From Agrobacterium genomosp. 13 str. CFBP 6927 (GTDB lineage: Bacteria; Pseudomonadota; Alphaproteobacteria; Rhizobiales; Rhizobiaceae): a stretch of 64,000 bases of DNA. Positions 7,562 through 16,279 of the stretch are shown here, one piece after another (position 1 is the first letter of the stretch; each line of letters opens with the position of its first letter). The notes beneath the pieces were generated by a model that did no database searches, was not told where the DNA came from, and saw only the letters and a list, made by a program, of their open reading frames with translations. The position numbers and the translations under genes were made by a program. The stretch spans positions 1,705,851 through 1,769,850 of the forward strand of contig LT009757.1 in assembly GCA_900012615.1 (NCBI GenBank). Reading direction: 5' to 3'.

Positions 7562-9166
7562 TCACGCGTTTGAGGGTGCAAGTGGCGTGAGGCCGCGTAT
7601 CATATCTGACGCTTTCTCGCCGATCATTATAGCCGTTGCGTTGGTATTGCCCGAAATGAGCGTCGGCATGACGGAGTTGTCCACAATGCGTAGATTGCGA
7701 AGGCCGTGAACGCGTAGTTGCGGATCGACCACCGCCATCTCGTCATTGCCCATGCGGCAGGTGCCGACGGGATGGTAGACCGTCTTGCCTTTCGAGCGGA
7801 TATAGGTTTCGAGCGCCGCTTCGTCCGCGACCGCCTGTCCGGGATAGGCCTCTGTTTTCTCCACATAACCTGCAAAGGAAGGCTGCGCCAGGATTTCCCG
7901 GGCGAGCTTCAGTGCCTTTACGGAGAGACGCATATCCTCCGGGGCTGTCAGGTAACGCGGGTCGACGATGGGATGGTCCGCCGGGTTGGTGGATTTCAGG
8001 CGGATTTCACCACGGCTTTCAGGACGCAGCACGCAGGGGTTCACCGTTGCGCCGGCGCGCTTGATCGGTTGCTGGTCGCTGTCCATGAAGACGATCGGTA
8101 CGAAATGCATCTGGACGTTCGGCTCGGCCTCCATGTCGTCCACATTAACGAAGGCGCAGGCCTCGGTAACGTTCGACATGACCGGGCCGGACTTGAAGAG
8201 CAAATATTGCAAACCGTTGCGGATGGAGCGCAGGAAGCTATCCTCTCCGTAGTAGCCATAGCGGCCGGTACAAAAGCGGATGGCGGGGAATTCGAGATGA
8301 TCCTGCAGGTTCTGGCCGACCCCTTCCAGCCGGTGCCGGACGGTGATGCCATGTTGGCGAAGCTCCGCCTCGGGGCCGATCCCTGACAACATCAGAAGCT
8401 TTGGCGTCTGCACCGCGCCGCCCGACAGGATGACTTCCTTGTCGGCCTGAACAGTTTCCAATTTACCGTTGCGAACATATTCGACGCCCGTTGCGCGGTC
8501 CCCTTCAAAGAGAATGCGCGTCACAAGGCAACCGGTGCGGATCTCCAGATTGCCGGACTTCATGGCGGGACGAAGATAACCGACCGCCGCGCTGCAGCGT
8601 CGCCCGTTGCGCGTTGTGGTCTGGTTGAAGCCGACGCCACGCTGTCGCAGGCCGTTGAAATCCGGGGTGAAGGGGATGCCCGCCTCTTGCGCGCTGCGCA
8701 CGAAGGCACGCGTTAAGTCATTCACCTGCCTGAGGTCGGAGACGCCAAGCGGGCCGCCGGTTCCGTGATAGGCGTCGGAGAGCCTGTCATTGTCTTCGGC
8801 GCGGCGGAAATAGGGGAGCACGTCACCATAGCTCCAGCCGTCAGCGCCAAGACGCGCCCAGTCGTCATAGTCGCGGCGTTGGCCGCGGACATAGATGGCG
8901 GCGTTGACCGACCCGCCGCCGCCAAGGACTGCACCCTGCGGCATGACCGGCGCACGGCCGTTCAAGGCTGCCTGCTGCACCGTCTTGTAGTGATAGAGCA
9001 GATCGCTATCCAGCAGCTTCACGAAGCCGGCGGGGATGTGAATGAGCGGATTGCTGTCGCGCGGACCGGCCTCGATTACAAGCACCTTTCCGGCATCGGC
9101 CATTGCCAGTCGCCCTGCCAGAGCACTCCCTGCGGACCCACCTCCCACAACAATATAATCGACCAT
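7562..9166 (-). CDS. GMC-family FAD oxidoreductase (choline/alcohol dehydrogenase-like)
   Basis: 534 residues from the ATG at 9166, which follows GGAGGAAG; the frame could extend to 9196 but would include that ribosome-binding site. The N-terminal Rossmann motif VVGGGSAGSALAGRL binds FAD. GGAVQTPKLLMLSGIG is the second GMC signature, and the C-terminal HPVGTCRMG and NTNAT supply the catalytic His and Asn. No signal peptide is seen, so it is probably cytoplasmic, oxidising a primary or secondary alcohol. Shared regulation suggests its product feeds the aldehyde dehydrogenase at 5318 or that it oxidises the imported polyol first. Confidence 0.92.
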   Translation of the reverse strand: MVDYIVVGGGSAGSALAGRLAMADAGKVLVIEAGPRDSNPLIHIPAGFVKLLDSDLLYHYKTVQQAALNGRAPVMPQGAVLGGGGSVNAAIYVRGQRRDYDDWARLGADGWSYGDVLPYFRRAEDNDRLSDAYHGTGGPLGVSDLRQVNDLTRAFVRSAQEAGIPFTPDFNGLRQRGVGFNQTTTRNGRRCSAAVGYLRPAMKSGNLEIRTGCLVTRILFEGDRATGVEYVRNGKLETVQADKEVILSGGAVQTPKLLMLSGIGPEAELRQHGITVRHRLEGVGQNLQDHLEFPAIRFCTGRYGYYGEDSFLRSIRNGLQYLLFKSGPVMSNVTEACAFVNVDDMEAEPNVQMHFVPIVFMDSDQQPIKRAGATVNPCVLRPESRGEIRLKSTNPADHPIVDPRYLTAPEDMRLSVKALKLAREILAQPSFAGYVEKTEAYPGQAVADEAALETYIRSKGKTVYHPVGTCRMGNDEMAVVDPQLRVHGLRNLRIVDNSVMPTLISGNTNATAIMIGEKASDMIRGLTPLAPSNA

Positions 9167-9187
9167 TCGCTTCTTCCTCCAATAAAA

Positions 9188-9201
9188 ATATATCATATAT
9201 C
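9188..9201. promoter_or_regulatory. putative GntR-family operator, copy 2 (reverse of GATATATGATATAT)
   Basis: ATATATCATATATC is the exact reverse complement of the 14-mer at 5279-5292. It lies 22 bases upstream of the GMC oxidoreductase start, in the promoter/leader of the GMC-gntR pair. Two exact copies 3.9 kb apart in front of functionally linked genes make a shared regulator likely. Confidence 0.65.
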
Positions 9202-9333
9202 TTATTTTGGACGTAAGCCTGCGTCAATCGGGAGAATGGGCGAGCGGATCAGGAAAATTATTGGATGGCTGGTCTCCACGGCGACGGGCGCGGATCACGT
9301 TTTGGGGGATGAGCCCAACTCCTCATTCGGAGA

Positions 9334-11328
9334 CTAAGCGCCCTGCGCCCTTGTCCTCAGTGTCTTTGGGCGCAACAGAAGCAGGAAAACCGGTGCGCCG
9401 ATGACTGCGGTGACGATGCCCGCCGGTAGTTCAAGAGGAGCGATGATGCTTCGTCCTGCAAGATCTGCGAAAATCATCAGCAGCGCACCGAGTGCCATCG
9501 CTGCTGGCAGGCTGCGTGCATGTCGCGACCCGACCAGGAGCCTTGCGGCGTGAGGGGAGAGAAGGCCGACGAAGCTGACAGCGCCGATGGAGGAAACGGC
9601 AATCGCCACAACGCAGGCGGAATAGAGAATGGCCAATGTTCTCGCCCTGCCGGTCACCATACCGAGCGAGCGCGATTTTTCATCCCCCAGCGAGAGCGTA
9701 TCCAGATGGCGGCTGCACAGGATGCCAATCGCCATCAAAATAATCACCCACGGAAAAAGGATAAGAACGTCGGCATAACCGCGCCCATGGGTCGAGCCTG
9801 TCAGCCAGGACAGGGCCTGTGCCGTCTGCAACCGGGCTTCGACAACGACGATGGTGCCGGCTGCACCGAAACTCGCGGCGATGGCAACGCCAGCCAGAAT
9901 GAGTCTTTCCGGCGCATTTTTGGGCCCGAAAAACCGCAGAAGGAGAACGGCGGCTAGAGCGCCTATAAACGTCACCGCCTGGAAAATCAGCGTTCCGGGT
10001 ATGAGGCCGGATAAAAGCCCGACAAGGCTGAACAGGGCGGCCCCCTGCGTGAGGCCGAGTGTTTCGGGGCTGCAAAGCGGATTGCGCGTGACGGCCTGTA
10101 AGACCGTACCGGCTGCTGCTAGCAGGGCGCCGCAACCAAGCGCCACAAGTAACCGCGGTGCGCGAATGTCGAGGTTCGCGGCAATGTCCGTCATCGAGAG
10201 GGAGACGCCATCGCCAATCGCCAGCGCAGCGCCGATACCAGCCAGCGAAATTACCGTCAAAATAGTGACCAGCAGGGGAATGGAAGGCAGCCGTAGCGCC
10301 GAAGGCGAGCCGATACGGCGCTCCGCCCCCAATCTCGAAGTCCGCAGCAGGAGCAGCATGACCGGCGCGCCAAGACAGGCGACGACAACGCCTGTCGGGA
10401 CAATGGTGCCGTTGGTGCCGAAAAGCTGCGCAATGACATCGGCAAGGAGCAGGGTATTGGCCCCCCAGATCAGCGATAGCGGCAGATGAAAGCGGTGCCT
10501 GATGATGCCAAGCGCGCGAAGAATGTTCGGGATCGCGAGCCCTATGAAACCAATCGGGCCTGCGAGTGTAACCGCAGCGCCGGACAACAGGATGCCGGCA
10601 AAAATACCGGACAACGTCACGCTTCGTGTCAGGCCGAGACTGGCTGATGCCTGATCGCCGAGGCCGAGCAGGTCGAGCGGCCGCGCGATCAGCATCAGCG
10701 CCAGAAAAGATAAAAGAATGGCCGGACCGGCGACCATGACTTTCGACCATCCGGTCTGGTCGAGAATACCGGAAGACCAGAGCACCAGACCGGAAGCCCT
10801 GTCGTCGGCGAGAAGGACGATTGCGGAAGAGACTGCGGCAAAGCAGAGGGAAATCGCAACGCCCGCGAGAGCCAGCCGCCCCGGCGGAGCGCGGAACCCG
10901 CCGGCGAGCGCGATGCAGGCCGCGGCTCCTGCCAGACCGCCCAATGTCGTTGCCATGATCGGCGGCATGGCTATCGGCAACAACAATGTGGATATGACCA
11001 AAACGAGCTGGGCGCCGCTGGTGACGGACAGAATATCCGGCGCAGCCAGAGGATTTCTGAGCACGCTTTGCAAAACCGAGCCCGCCACGGCCAGCGCGGC
11101 TCCCGTCAGGATCGCCGCTACCACTCTCGGGGCGCGGCTCGTCTCCAGAATGGCCTGGGCGAGCGTGGTAGGGCGTGTCGGGAAGGCAAATATGTCGTGC
11201 CAGCCGATCAGCTTGCTTCCCAGCCGCATATCCAGTGCTGCCAGTACGAACAGAAGCAGAAGGCCAAGGGGTAAAAGGGGCGTCGGTGTGAGACGGTTCG
11301 AGCCGATGGACGGCAGCGGCATTTTCAT
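9334..11328 (-). CDS. fhuB: ferric-hydroxamate siderophore ABC permease, fused FhuB type
   Basis: 664 residues from the ATG at 11328, which overlaps the ATPase stop by four bases (ATGA). It contains two tandem FecCD permease units: the first has SRAPRVVAAILTGAALAVAGSVLQ, the second has IRAPRLLVALGCGALLAAAGTVLQ at ~390, and each ends with the RHRFHLPLS- or RHARSLPAA-type loop that contacts the ATPase. Length and fusion match E. coli FhuB (~660). It forms the whole inner-membrane channel for ferric hydroxamate import with the ATPase next door and the FhuD-like binder at 15388. Confidence 0.93.
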   Translation of the reverse strand: MKMPLPSIGSNRLTPTPLLPLGLLLLFVLAALDMRLGSKLIGWHDIFAFPTRPTTLAQAILETSRAPRVVAAILTGAALAVAGSVLQSVLRNPLAAPDILSVTSGAQLVLVISTLLLPIAMPPIMATTLGGLAGAAACIALAGGFRAPPGRLALAGVAISLCFAAVSSAIVLLADDRASGLVLWSSGILDQTGWSKVMVAGPAILLSFLALMLIARPLDLLGLGDQASASLGLTRSVTLSGIFAGILLSGAAVTLAGPIGFIGLAIPNILRALGIIRHRFHLPLSLIWGANTLLLADVIAQLFGTNGTIVPTGVVVACLGAPVMLLLLRTSRLGAERRIGSPSALRLPSIPLLVTILTVISLAGIGAALAIGDGVSLSMTDIAANLDIRAPRLLVALGCGALLAAAGTVLQAVTRNPLCSPETLGLTQGAALFSLVGLLSGLIPGTLIFQAVTFIGALAAVLLLRFFGPKNAPERLILAGVAIAASFGAAGTIVVVEARLQTAQALSWLTGSTHGRGYADVLILFPWVIILMAIGILCSRHLDTLSLGDEKSRSLGMVTGRARTLAILYSACVVAIAVSSIGAVSFVGLLSPHAARLLVGSRHARSLPAAMALGALLMIFADLAGRSIIAPLELPAGIVTAVIGAPVFLLLLRPKTLRTRAQGA

Positions 11329-12146
11329 TCGGAGACCTGATGGTCGCGCGGCCTGCCGGCTGCGCCGATCCAGTCGATCAGGCAATAGGCACGGTCGGCG
11401 CCGCCGGGATGCGCCACGAGGTCGACCTTGCAGCTAAAAGCCGCTTCCAGCAGGTCGGCTGTCAGCACCTGCCTTGCGGGACCCGTCGCCAGCACTTCAC
11501 CCTTGCGCATCAATATCACGTCATCTGCGATATCCATGACCTGATTGAGATCATGAAGCACGGCGATGATCGTCAGGCCTTCCGTCCGGTTGAGCTGTCT
11601 CAACAATGTCAGCAGTTCGGCCTGATGGCGCATGTCGAGAAAACTGGTCGGTTCGTCCAGAAAAAGCACGTTCGGTTGCTGGGCCAGCGCCATGGCGACC
11701 CAGGCACGCTGCCTTTCGCCTCCGGACAATGTTGCGAGCTGGCGTGCGCGCAGGTGCTGCAGCTCGACCCTCTGGATGGCGCTGTCGATGATGTCGCGGT
11801 CAGTGGCTGAAAGGCGCCCAAGCCAGGGGCGGTGTGGATACCGACCCTGCTCGACCAGTTCTTCGACCGTGAGACCGACCGGAATTTCGGGCGATTGCCC
11901 CATGACGGCGACCTGTCGGGCAATATCACGGCGGCGCAATTCCGATAGCTCTCGCCCCAGGAGCAGCACCTTGCCGTCCGTCGGCACTTCCAGCCCGGCG
12001 AGGCATTTGAGGAGTGTACTTTTTCCGGAACCGTTCGCCCCGCAAATGACGGTGACGCGCCCCGTCTGCGCCTGAATGTCGACGTTGCGTAGAGCATAGG
12101 CCTGATCGTAGGCGACACTCAAACCGCGCGCTTGCGCAGCGGGCAT
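11325..12146 (-). CDS. fhuC: ferric siderophore ABC transporter ATP-binding protein, FhuC type
   Basis: 273 residues from the ATG at 12146. Walker A is GANGSGKST at residues 36-44, the signature is LSGGERQRAW, and Walker B is VLFLDEPTSFLD, as in FepC/FhuC ATPases. A TTG at 12167, overlapping the AraC stop, is a possible alternative start. The reading frame upstream runs inside the AraC gene and is not coding. It energises the fused permease, whose start it overlaps by ATGA. Confidence 0.92.
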   Translation of the reverse strand: MPAAQARGLSVAYDQAYALRNVDIQAQTGRVTVICGANGSGKSTLLKCLAGLEVPTDGKVLLLGRELSELRRRDIARQVAVMGQSPEIPVGLTVEELVEQGRYPHRPWLGRLSATDRDIIDSAIQRVELQHLRARQLATLSGGERQRAWVAMALAQQPNVLFLDEPTSFLDMRHQAELLTLLRQLNRTEGLTIIAVLHDLNQVMDIADDVILMRKGEVLATGPARQVLTADLLEAAFSCKVDLVAHPGGADRAYCLIDWIGAAGRPRDHQVSE

Positions 12147-12163
12147 ATCAGCTTGGGTCCTGT

Positions 12164-12910
12164 TCAAACCGCAACCTCGCGCATGGCCTTCCGTAGTGAT
12201 GACAGGCTGCGATAACCGACATCCGCTGCCGCTTCCTCCAGCCGTGCTCCTTCTGCCTGCCTGCGCATCACATGCGCCATGCGCAGCCGGCGGCGCCACT
12301 CGGCAAAACTCATGCCGGTCTGAGTGCGGAATTTTCGGGTCATGGTCCTGCGGCTCATACCGAGATTGTCGGCCCAGTGGTCGATATCGAGGTCGATCGC
12401 CGGCGTTTCGGACAGGTCCCGGCACAGGCGCTGCAGGCGTTTGTCGCTCGGCATGGGAAGTGCGAAGGGACCCTCCTGCGCATCGGCAATCTCTTCGAGG
12501 ATCAGGGCGGCCAGATGCCCGCCGCGACCATTTTCGTCATAAAGCGTCGGTTGTTCGAGAAAGGATCCAACCGCTGCGGACAGGAGAACGGATGTGGAGA
12601 TGACGCGTGTCGGCTCCCAGCGTAATGTCAGGCCGGGTTCGGGCTCGATATAAAGCGACTGCATGGAGACACGTCCATGGGACCTCACCGCATGGGGAAT
12701 GTCGGGGGTGATGAGCAGGCCATATCCACTCGGAATGATGAATGAGGTATCGGGGGTGCGAGCGGTCATGAAACCGTCGACAATTTGCAGCAGTTGGCCG
12801 CGCCGATGGCTGTGCCAGCCGAAATCGACGCTCTTTTCATATATGCGCGCCATTGCCGCGACGGGCCTTGGCACGTTTTGAAGGTCCACGGCCTTTTGCG
12901 GCTGTTTCAT
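12164..12910 (-). CDS. AraC-family transcriptional regulator of the siderophore locus
   Basis: 248 residues from the ATG at 12910, with GGGAGAT directly upstream. The N-terminal half is a cupin-like sensor (FGWHSHRRGQLLQIVDG); the C-terminal ~95 residues are the double helix-turn-helix domain (DHWADNLGMSRRTMTRKF and EEAAADVGYRSLSSLRKAM). It is the first gene of araC-fhuC-fhuB and is divergent from the TonB receptor. This matches AraC regulators that sense the imported ferric siderophore and activate its receptor. The repeated ATGGCCCG half-sites at 13013-13060 are a candidate target. Confidence 0.88.
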   Translation of the reverse strand: MKQPQKAVDLQNVPRPVAAMARIYEKSVDFGWHSHRRGQLLQIVDGFMTARTPDTSFIIPSGYGLLITPDIPHAVRSHGRVSMQSLYIEPEPGLTLRWEPTRVISTSVLLSAAVGSFLEQPTLYDENGRGGHLAALILEEIADAQEGPFALPMPSDKRLQRLCRDLSETPAIDLDIDHWADNLGMSRRTMTRKFRTQTGMSFAEWRRRLRMAHVMRRQAEGARLEEAAADVGYRSLSSLRKAMREVAV

Positions 12911-13198
12911 CGTATCTCCCAATGCAGCCGGACCAGAAACCTGGTGGGCATTGTCATGAACGGAGCAATAGCCGCACGCATCTGTTTTTTCAAAAGGAAA
13001 AGATGGCCCGGTTATGGGTTGATTTGCGTATTTCGATCATTCGGGCCATTTAATGGCCCGTTTGCGATCAAGTTTGACCTGACAATGATGATAAAAAAAG
13101 TCTAGTTAAGCGGCCGAATGCGGCGGGATAGAGCTTTATGGCGGAAACTCCGAGGTCTTTACCCGCCCCGGCAGTCCTCACATCACAGGTTCCCCATA
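12911..13198. promoter_or_regulatory. divergent araC / TonB-receptor control region
   Basis: This 288-base gap separates the AraC regulator from the siderophore receptor. A perfect 19-bp palindrome, CGGGCCATTTAATGGCCCG, lies at 13042-13060, and a further copy of the half-site ATGGCCCG at 13013-13020 is exactly 40 bases from the palindrome's right arm. An AT-rich stretch with TTGACC (13074-13079) follows. No convincing Fur, RirA or Irr box was recognised by eye. Confidence 0.55.
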
Positions 13199-15394
13199 AT
13201 GCAAAATTCCCGCCTCACAACGCGCAAGCCATCTGATTTCCTGCCCAGACGCGCGCGGTTTCTGATTTTGACGTCGGGCGTTGCATTGGGCGTGATCGCA
13301 GGCCAGGGAGTGGCGATTGCGCAGGAGGCCAACGGCTCCACGCAACTTGAAACCATCGTGCTACAGGGAAAAGCCGCTGCCAAGGGGGCACGTGTCGAGC
13401 AGCGCGGCTATGTCGCCCGGGATTCCGCTTCCGCCACGAAAACCTCCACGCCCGTCGCCGAAACGCCGCAGTCCGTCTCCGTCATTACGCGTGGTGCCAT
13501 GACCGATCGTGCCGTGCAGACCGTGGCGGACAGCCTGCTCTACAGTTCTAACGTCAACGGTCAGCGTTACGGCAATGATCCGCGCTCTGACTATTTTACC
13601 ATTCGCGGTTTTGCCGCCGATCTTTACCTCGATGGGCTGAGGGTGCCGCAGATCGCCAACCAGACCGGCGGTTATGCGGGCTTTCGTGTGGAGCCGTATT
13701 TTCTGAACCGTGTGGAGGTCCTGCGCGGACCGAGTTCGGCGCTATTCGGCCAGACAAATGTTGGCGGCGTCGTCAACATGATCAGCAAGGACCCGAAAGA
13801 CGTTGCCGGCGGCGAACTCTACACGCGTTTCGGCAGCTATAATCAGAAAGAGATCGGTTTTGACGCGACCGGTCCTATCGGTACTGGTTCCGGGCTCAGC
13901 TACCGGTTGGAGGGTGTTCTGCGTGACAGCGACGCCATGAACGATTTCGGCAAGAACGACCGTGTCGCCATCAGCCCCACCGTAAAGTGGTCGCCGGATG
14001 AGGATACCAGCCTGACGGTATATGGCGCCTATATGAAGGATGATGCCGGCCAGGTGCCGTCGCTCATTCCGGCTGCAGGCAGTGTCTATCCGAACAGGCT
14101 TGGACTGACGATACCCCGCAATTTCTCCGATGGTGATCCTTCGCTTGCGATCTACGACAAGGAAACGGCCTATGTCGGCTATCGTTTCGAACATGCTTTC
14201 AGCGATGATCTCGTGCTGCGGCAGAATTTCCGTTATTCCTATCTCGACGTGAACTACCAGAACCTGTTCGGCAACGGTCTCGCCGCCAATCAGCGCACGC
14301 TTTCCCGCCTGGTTTACAATGCGCAACCGACACTCAATGCTGCCGCACTCGATACCAATCTCGAATATAAGTTCGATACCGGCGCGGTCAGCCACACCCT
14401 GCTTGGCGGTGTCGACCTGCAATGGCAGAACCTGGTCAACGACACCGGTTCCCGGGCGGGTCCGACACTTGATCTTTTCAACCCGACCTACAATATCGGC
14501 GTCACCCCGGCGACATTGACGACGCGCCTCGACCAGACACAGCGTCAGATCGGCATCTATCTTCAGGATCAGATCGAGATCGGCGGCTTCAGGCTGACAG
14601 CCGGCGGACGTCAGGATTACGTGGACAACGATTCCGACAGCACGGCGCTCTCCAGCGGCATCACCACACAGTACAGGCGAAATCACAGCGCCTTTACCGG
14701 CAGGGTAGGGGCTGCCTATGTCTTCGACAATGGCATCATTCCCTACGCCGTCTATTCCACCTCATTTGCTCCTGTTCTGACACTCGCAGCGGATCCGCTC
14801 AAGCCGACGACCGGAGAGTTGAAGGAAGTGGGCGTCAAATACGCGCCTGAGGGCGAAGACTTCAGCCTCACGCTTTCCGGTTTCGAGGCAACCCAGCAAA
14901 ATGTGGTGAACCGCATTGCGGGCGTTTATTACCAGACCGACGAAGTGCGTGTCCGCGGCATTGAGCTCGAAGCCAACGCGACACTCTGGGATCGCGTTAA
15001 TCTGACGGCTGCGGCCAGCTGGCAGGACCCGGAAGTTACCCGGAGCGAGACTGCAACCCAGGTTGGCAAGATGCCATATACGGTTCCGAAGCAGCAGCAG
15101 TCGCTTTTCGTCAGCTATGATGTCCCGATGCCGGATGCCTGGGACGGGAAGCTGACCCTGGGCGTCGGCGCCCGTCACGTCGGCAAGACGGCCGGGGATA
15201 CGGCGAATTCATTCTTCGTGCCGGGCTACACATTGGTGGATGCGTTTGCCCGATATGAGCATGATCGCTATTCTTTCCAGCTCAATGGTTATAATCTTGG
15301 CGACAAGACCTATGTCGCCGGCTGCAACACGACCACGCAGTGCTATTACGGTCAGGGATTGACCGTGGTCGGCACGGTGAGTGTGAAATGGTGA
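13199..15394 (+). CDS. TonB-dependent ferric siderophore receptor (FhuA/FoxA-like)
   Basis: 731 residues from the ATG at 13199. The signal peptide covers residues 1-41 (core FLILTSGVALGVIAG, cleavage near AIA-QE). A TonB box ETIVLQ lies at residues 51-56. The plug domain follows (TPQSVSVITRGAM, then DYFTIRGF and YLDGLRVPQ), then a 22-strand barrel rich in alternating aromatic residues, ending in an aromatic residue (VSVKW) as outer-membrane barrels do. It imports a ferric siderophore across the outer membrane using TonB energy. The fhu-type partners suggest a hydroxamate such as ferrichrome or ferrioxamine. The stop overlaps the binder gene. Confidence 0.93.
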   Translation: MQNSRLTTRKPSDFLPRRARFLILTSGVALGVIAGQGVAIAQEANGSTQLETIVLQGKAAAKGARVEQRGYVARDSASATKTSTPVAETPQSVSVITRGAMTDRAVQTVADSLLYSSNVNGQRYGNDPRSDYFTIRGFAADLYLDGLRVPQIANQTGGYAGFRVEPYFLNRVEVLRGPSSALFGQTNVGGVVNMISKDPKDVAGGELYTRFGSYNQKEIGFDATGPIGTGSGLSYRLEGVLRDSDAMNDFGKNDRVAISPTVKWSPDEDTSLTVYGAYMKDDAGQVPSLIPAAGSVYPNRLGLTIPRNFSDGDPSLAIYDKETAYVGYRFEHAFSDDLVLRQNFRYSYLDVNYQNLFGNGLAANQRTLSRLVYNAQPTLNAAALDTNLEYKFDTGAVSHTLLGGVDLQWQNLVNDTGSRAGPTLDLFNPTYNIGVTPATLTTRLDQTQRQIGIYLQDQIEIGGFRLTAGGRQDYVDNDSDSTALSSGITTQYRRNHSAFTGRVGAAYVFDNGIIPYAVYSTSFAPVLTLAADPLKPTTGELKEVGVKYAPEGEDFSLTLSGFEATQQNVVNRIAGVYYQTDEVRVRGIELEANATLWDRVNLTAAASWQDPEVTRSETATQVGKMPYTVPKQQQSLFVSYDVPMPDAWDGKLTLGVGARHVGKTAGDTANSFFVPGYTLVDAFARYEHDRYSFQLNGYNLGDKTYVAGCNTTTQCYYGQGLTVVGTVSVKW

Positions 15395-16263
15395 CAGCAA
15401 TTCGAAGACGATCTTTCGTAACCGGCGTGGTGGCTCTGGCCACCACGCCGAAATCGTTTGCAGCGCCTGTGCCCAAACGTATCGTTACGCTTGAATGGAC
15501 TTCGACCGAAATTGCGCTCTCCCTTGGAATTTCACCGGTTGGATGTGCAGAACCTTCCGGTTATCGCACCTGGGTGGATGTCGATAACGACCGGCTTGGT
15601 GATGTTGTCGATGTCGGACGGCGGCAGCAGCCGAGCCTTGAAGCCATTCGCAAGCTGCAGCCCGATCTCATCCTGTCTTCCCGTTTCCGCCACGCATCAC
15701 TCGCTTCAGCGCTTGGCGATATCGCGCCGACCCATCTGATCGATGATCAGGCTGCCGATGGCGACATGCTGGCGGGCGTCTATCGCAGTGTCACTCAGGC
15801 TGGCGCCGCACTTGCGCGGGAGAGTGAAGCTGCAGCACTGCTGGCGCGGCTGGACGAGAGCATGGAGATTTTGAAGGCCAGGTTCGGCGGAAAGGTTTCT
15901 GGGCGCAAGCTGATCGTGGCTCAGCCCCTGCCGGGCGTGCCGCGTCTGCGGATATTCGCGCCCAACTCGGCCATCGCGGGATTGCTGCACAGGATAGGGT
16001 TTGCCCCCGCCATGGACCTGCCGCCGCAACCATTCGGCTTCACGACGATCGACCTTGAAGGGCTCGCCGCCCTTGACGGTCAGGGCACCCTGTTCATCCT
16101 GTCGGAATCAATACCGGATGACCTTCGCAATGCCGCGCTCTGGCCGGTTCTCCCGATCGTTGCGCAGGGCAATGTCATGGTGACAGGTGCCACGACCTGG
16201 CCATTCGGTTCAACGGCATCATTGCAGAAGCTGGTCGATGAGATTACCAGCCAGTTCGATTGA
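15388..16263 (+). CDS. fhuD: ferric-hydroxamate periplasmic binding protein, FhuD-like
   Basis: 291 residues from the ATG at 15388, overlapping the receptor stop by seven bases. The N terminus has a twin-arginine motif (RRSFV at residues 7-11) followed by a short Ala-rich core and cleavage near SFA-A, so Tat export is possible. The body begins with KRIVTLEWTSTEIALSLG and has LDERLGDVVDVG-like and EAIRKLQPDLILSS elements of class III metal-siderophore binders. It passes the ferric complex to FhuB/FhuC. An alternative GTG start lies at 15391. The substrate is inferred from neighbours. Confidence 0.9.
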   Translation: MVTAIRRRSFVTGVVALATTPKSFAAPVPKRIVTLEWTSTEIALSLGISPVGCAEPSGYRTWVDVDNDRLGDVVDVGRRQQPSLEAIRKLQPDLILSSRFRHASLASALGDIAPTHLIDDQAADGDMLAGVYRSVTQAGAALARESEAAALLARLDESMEILKARFGGKVSGRKLIVAQPLPGVPRLRIFAPNSAIAGLLHRIGFAPAMDLPPQPFGFTTIDLEGLAALDGQGTLFILSESIPDDLRNAALWPVLPIVAQGNVMVTGATTWPFGSTASLQKLVDEITSQFD

Positions 16264-16279
16264 CATTGCTGGACGGCTG

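Noticed and set aside
12147-12425. N-terminal extension of FhuC by 93 residues
   Set aside because: The extension lies within the AraC coding sequence in another frame; FhuC homology begins right after the ATG at 12146 and length then matches the family.
12911-13198. Fur, RirA or Irr box in front of the TonB receptor
   Set aside because: The region was read for TGA-N9-TCA and related elements, but no clear match was seen, so iron-responsive control is not claimed.
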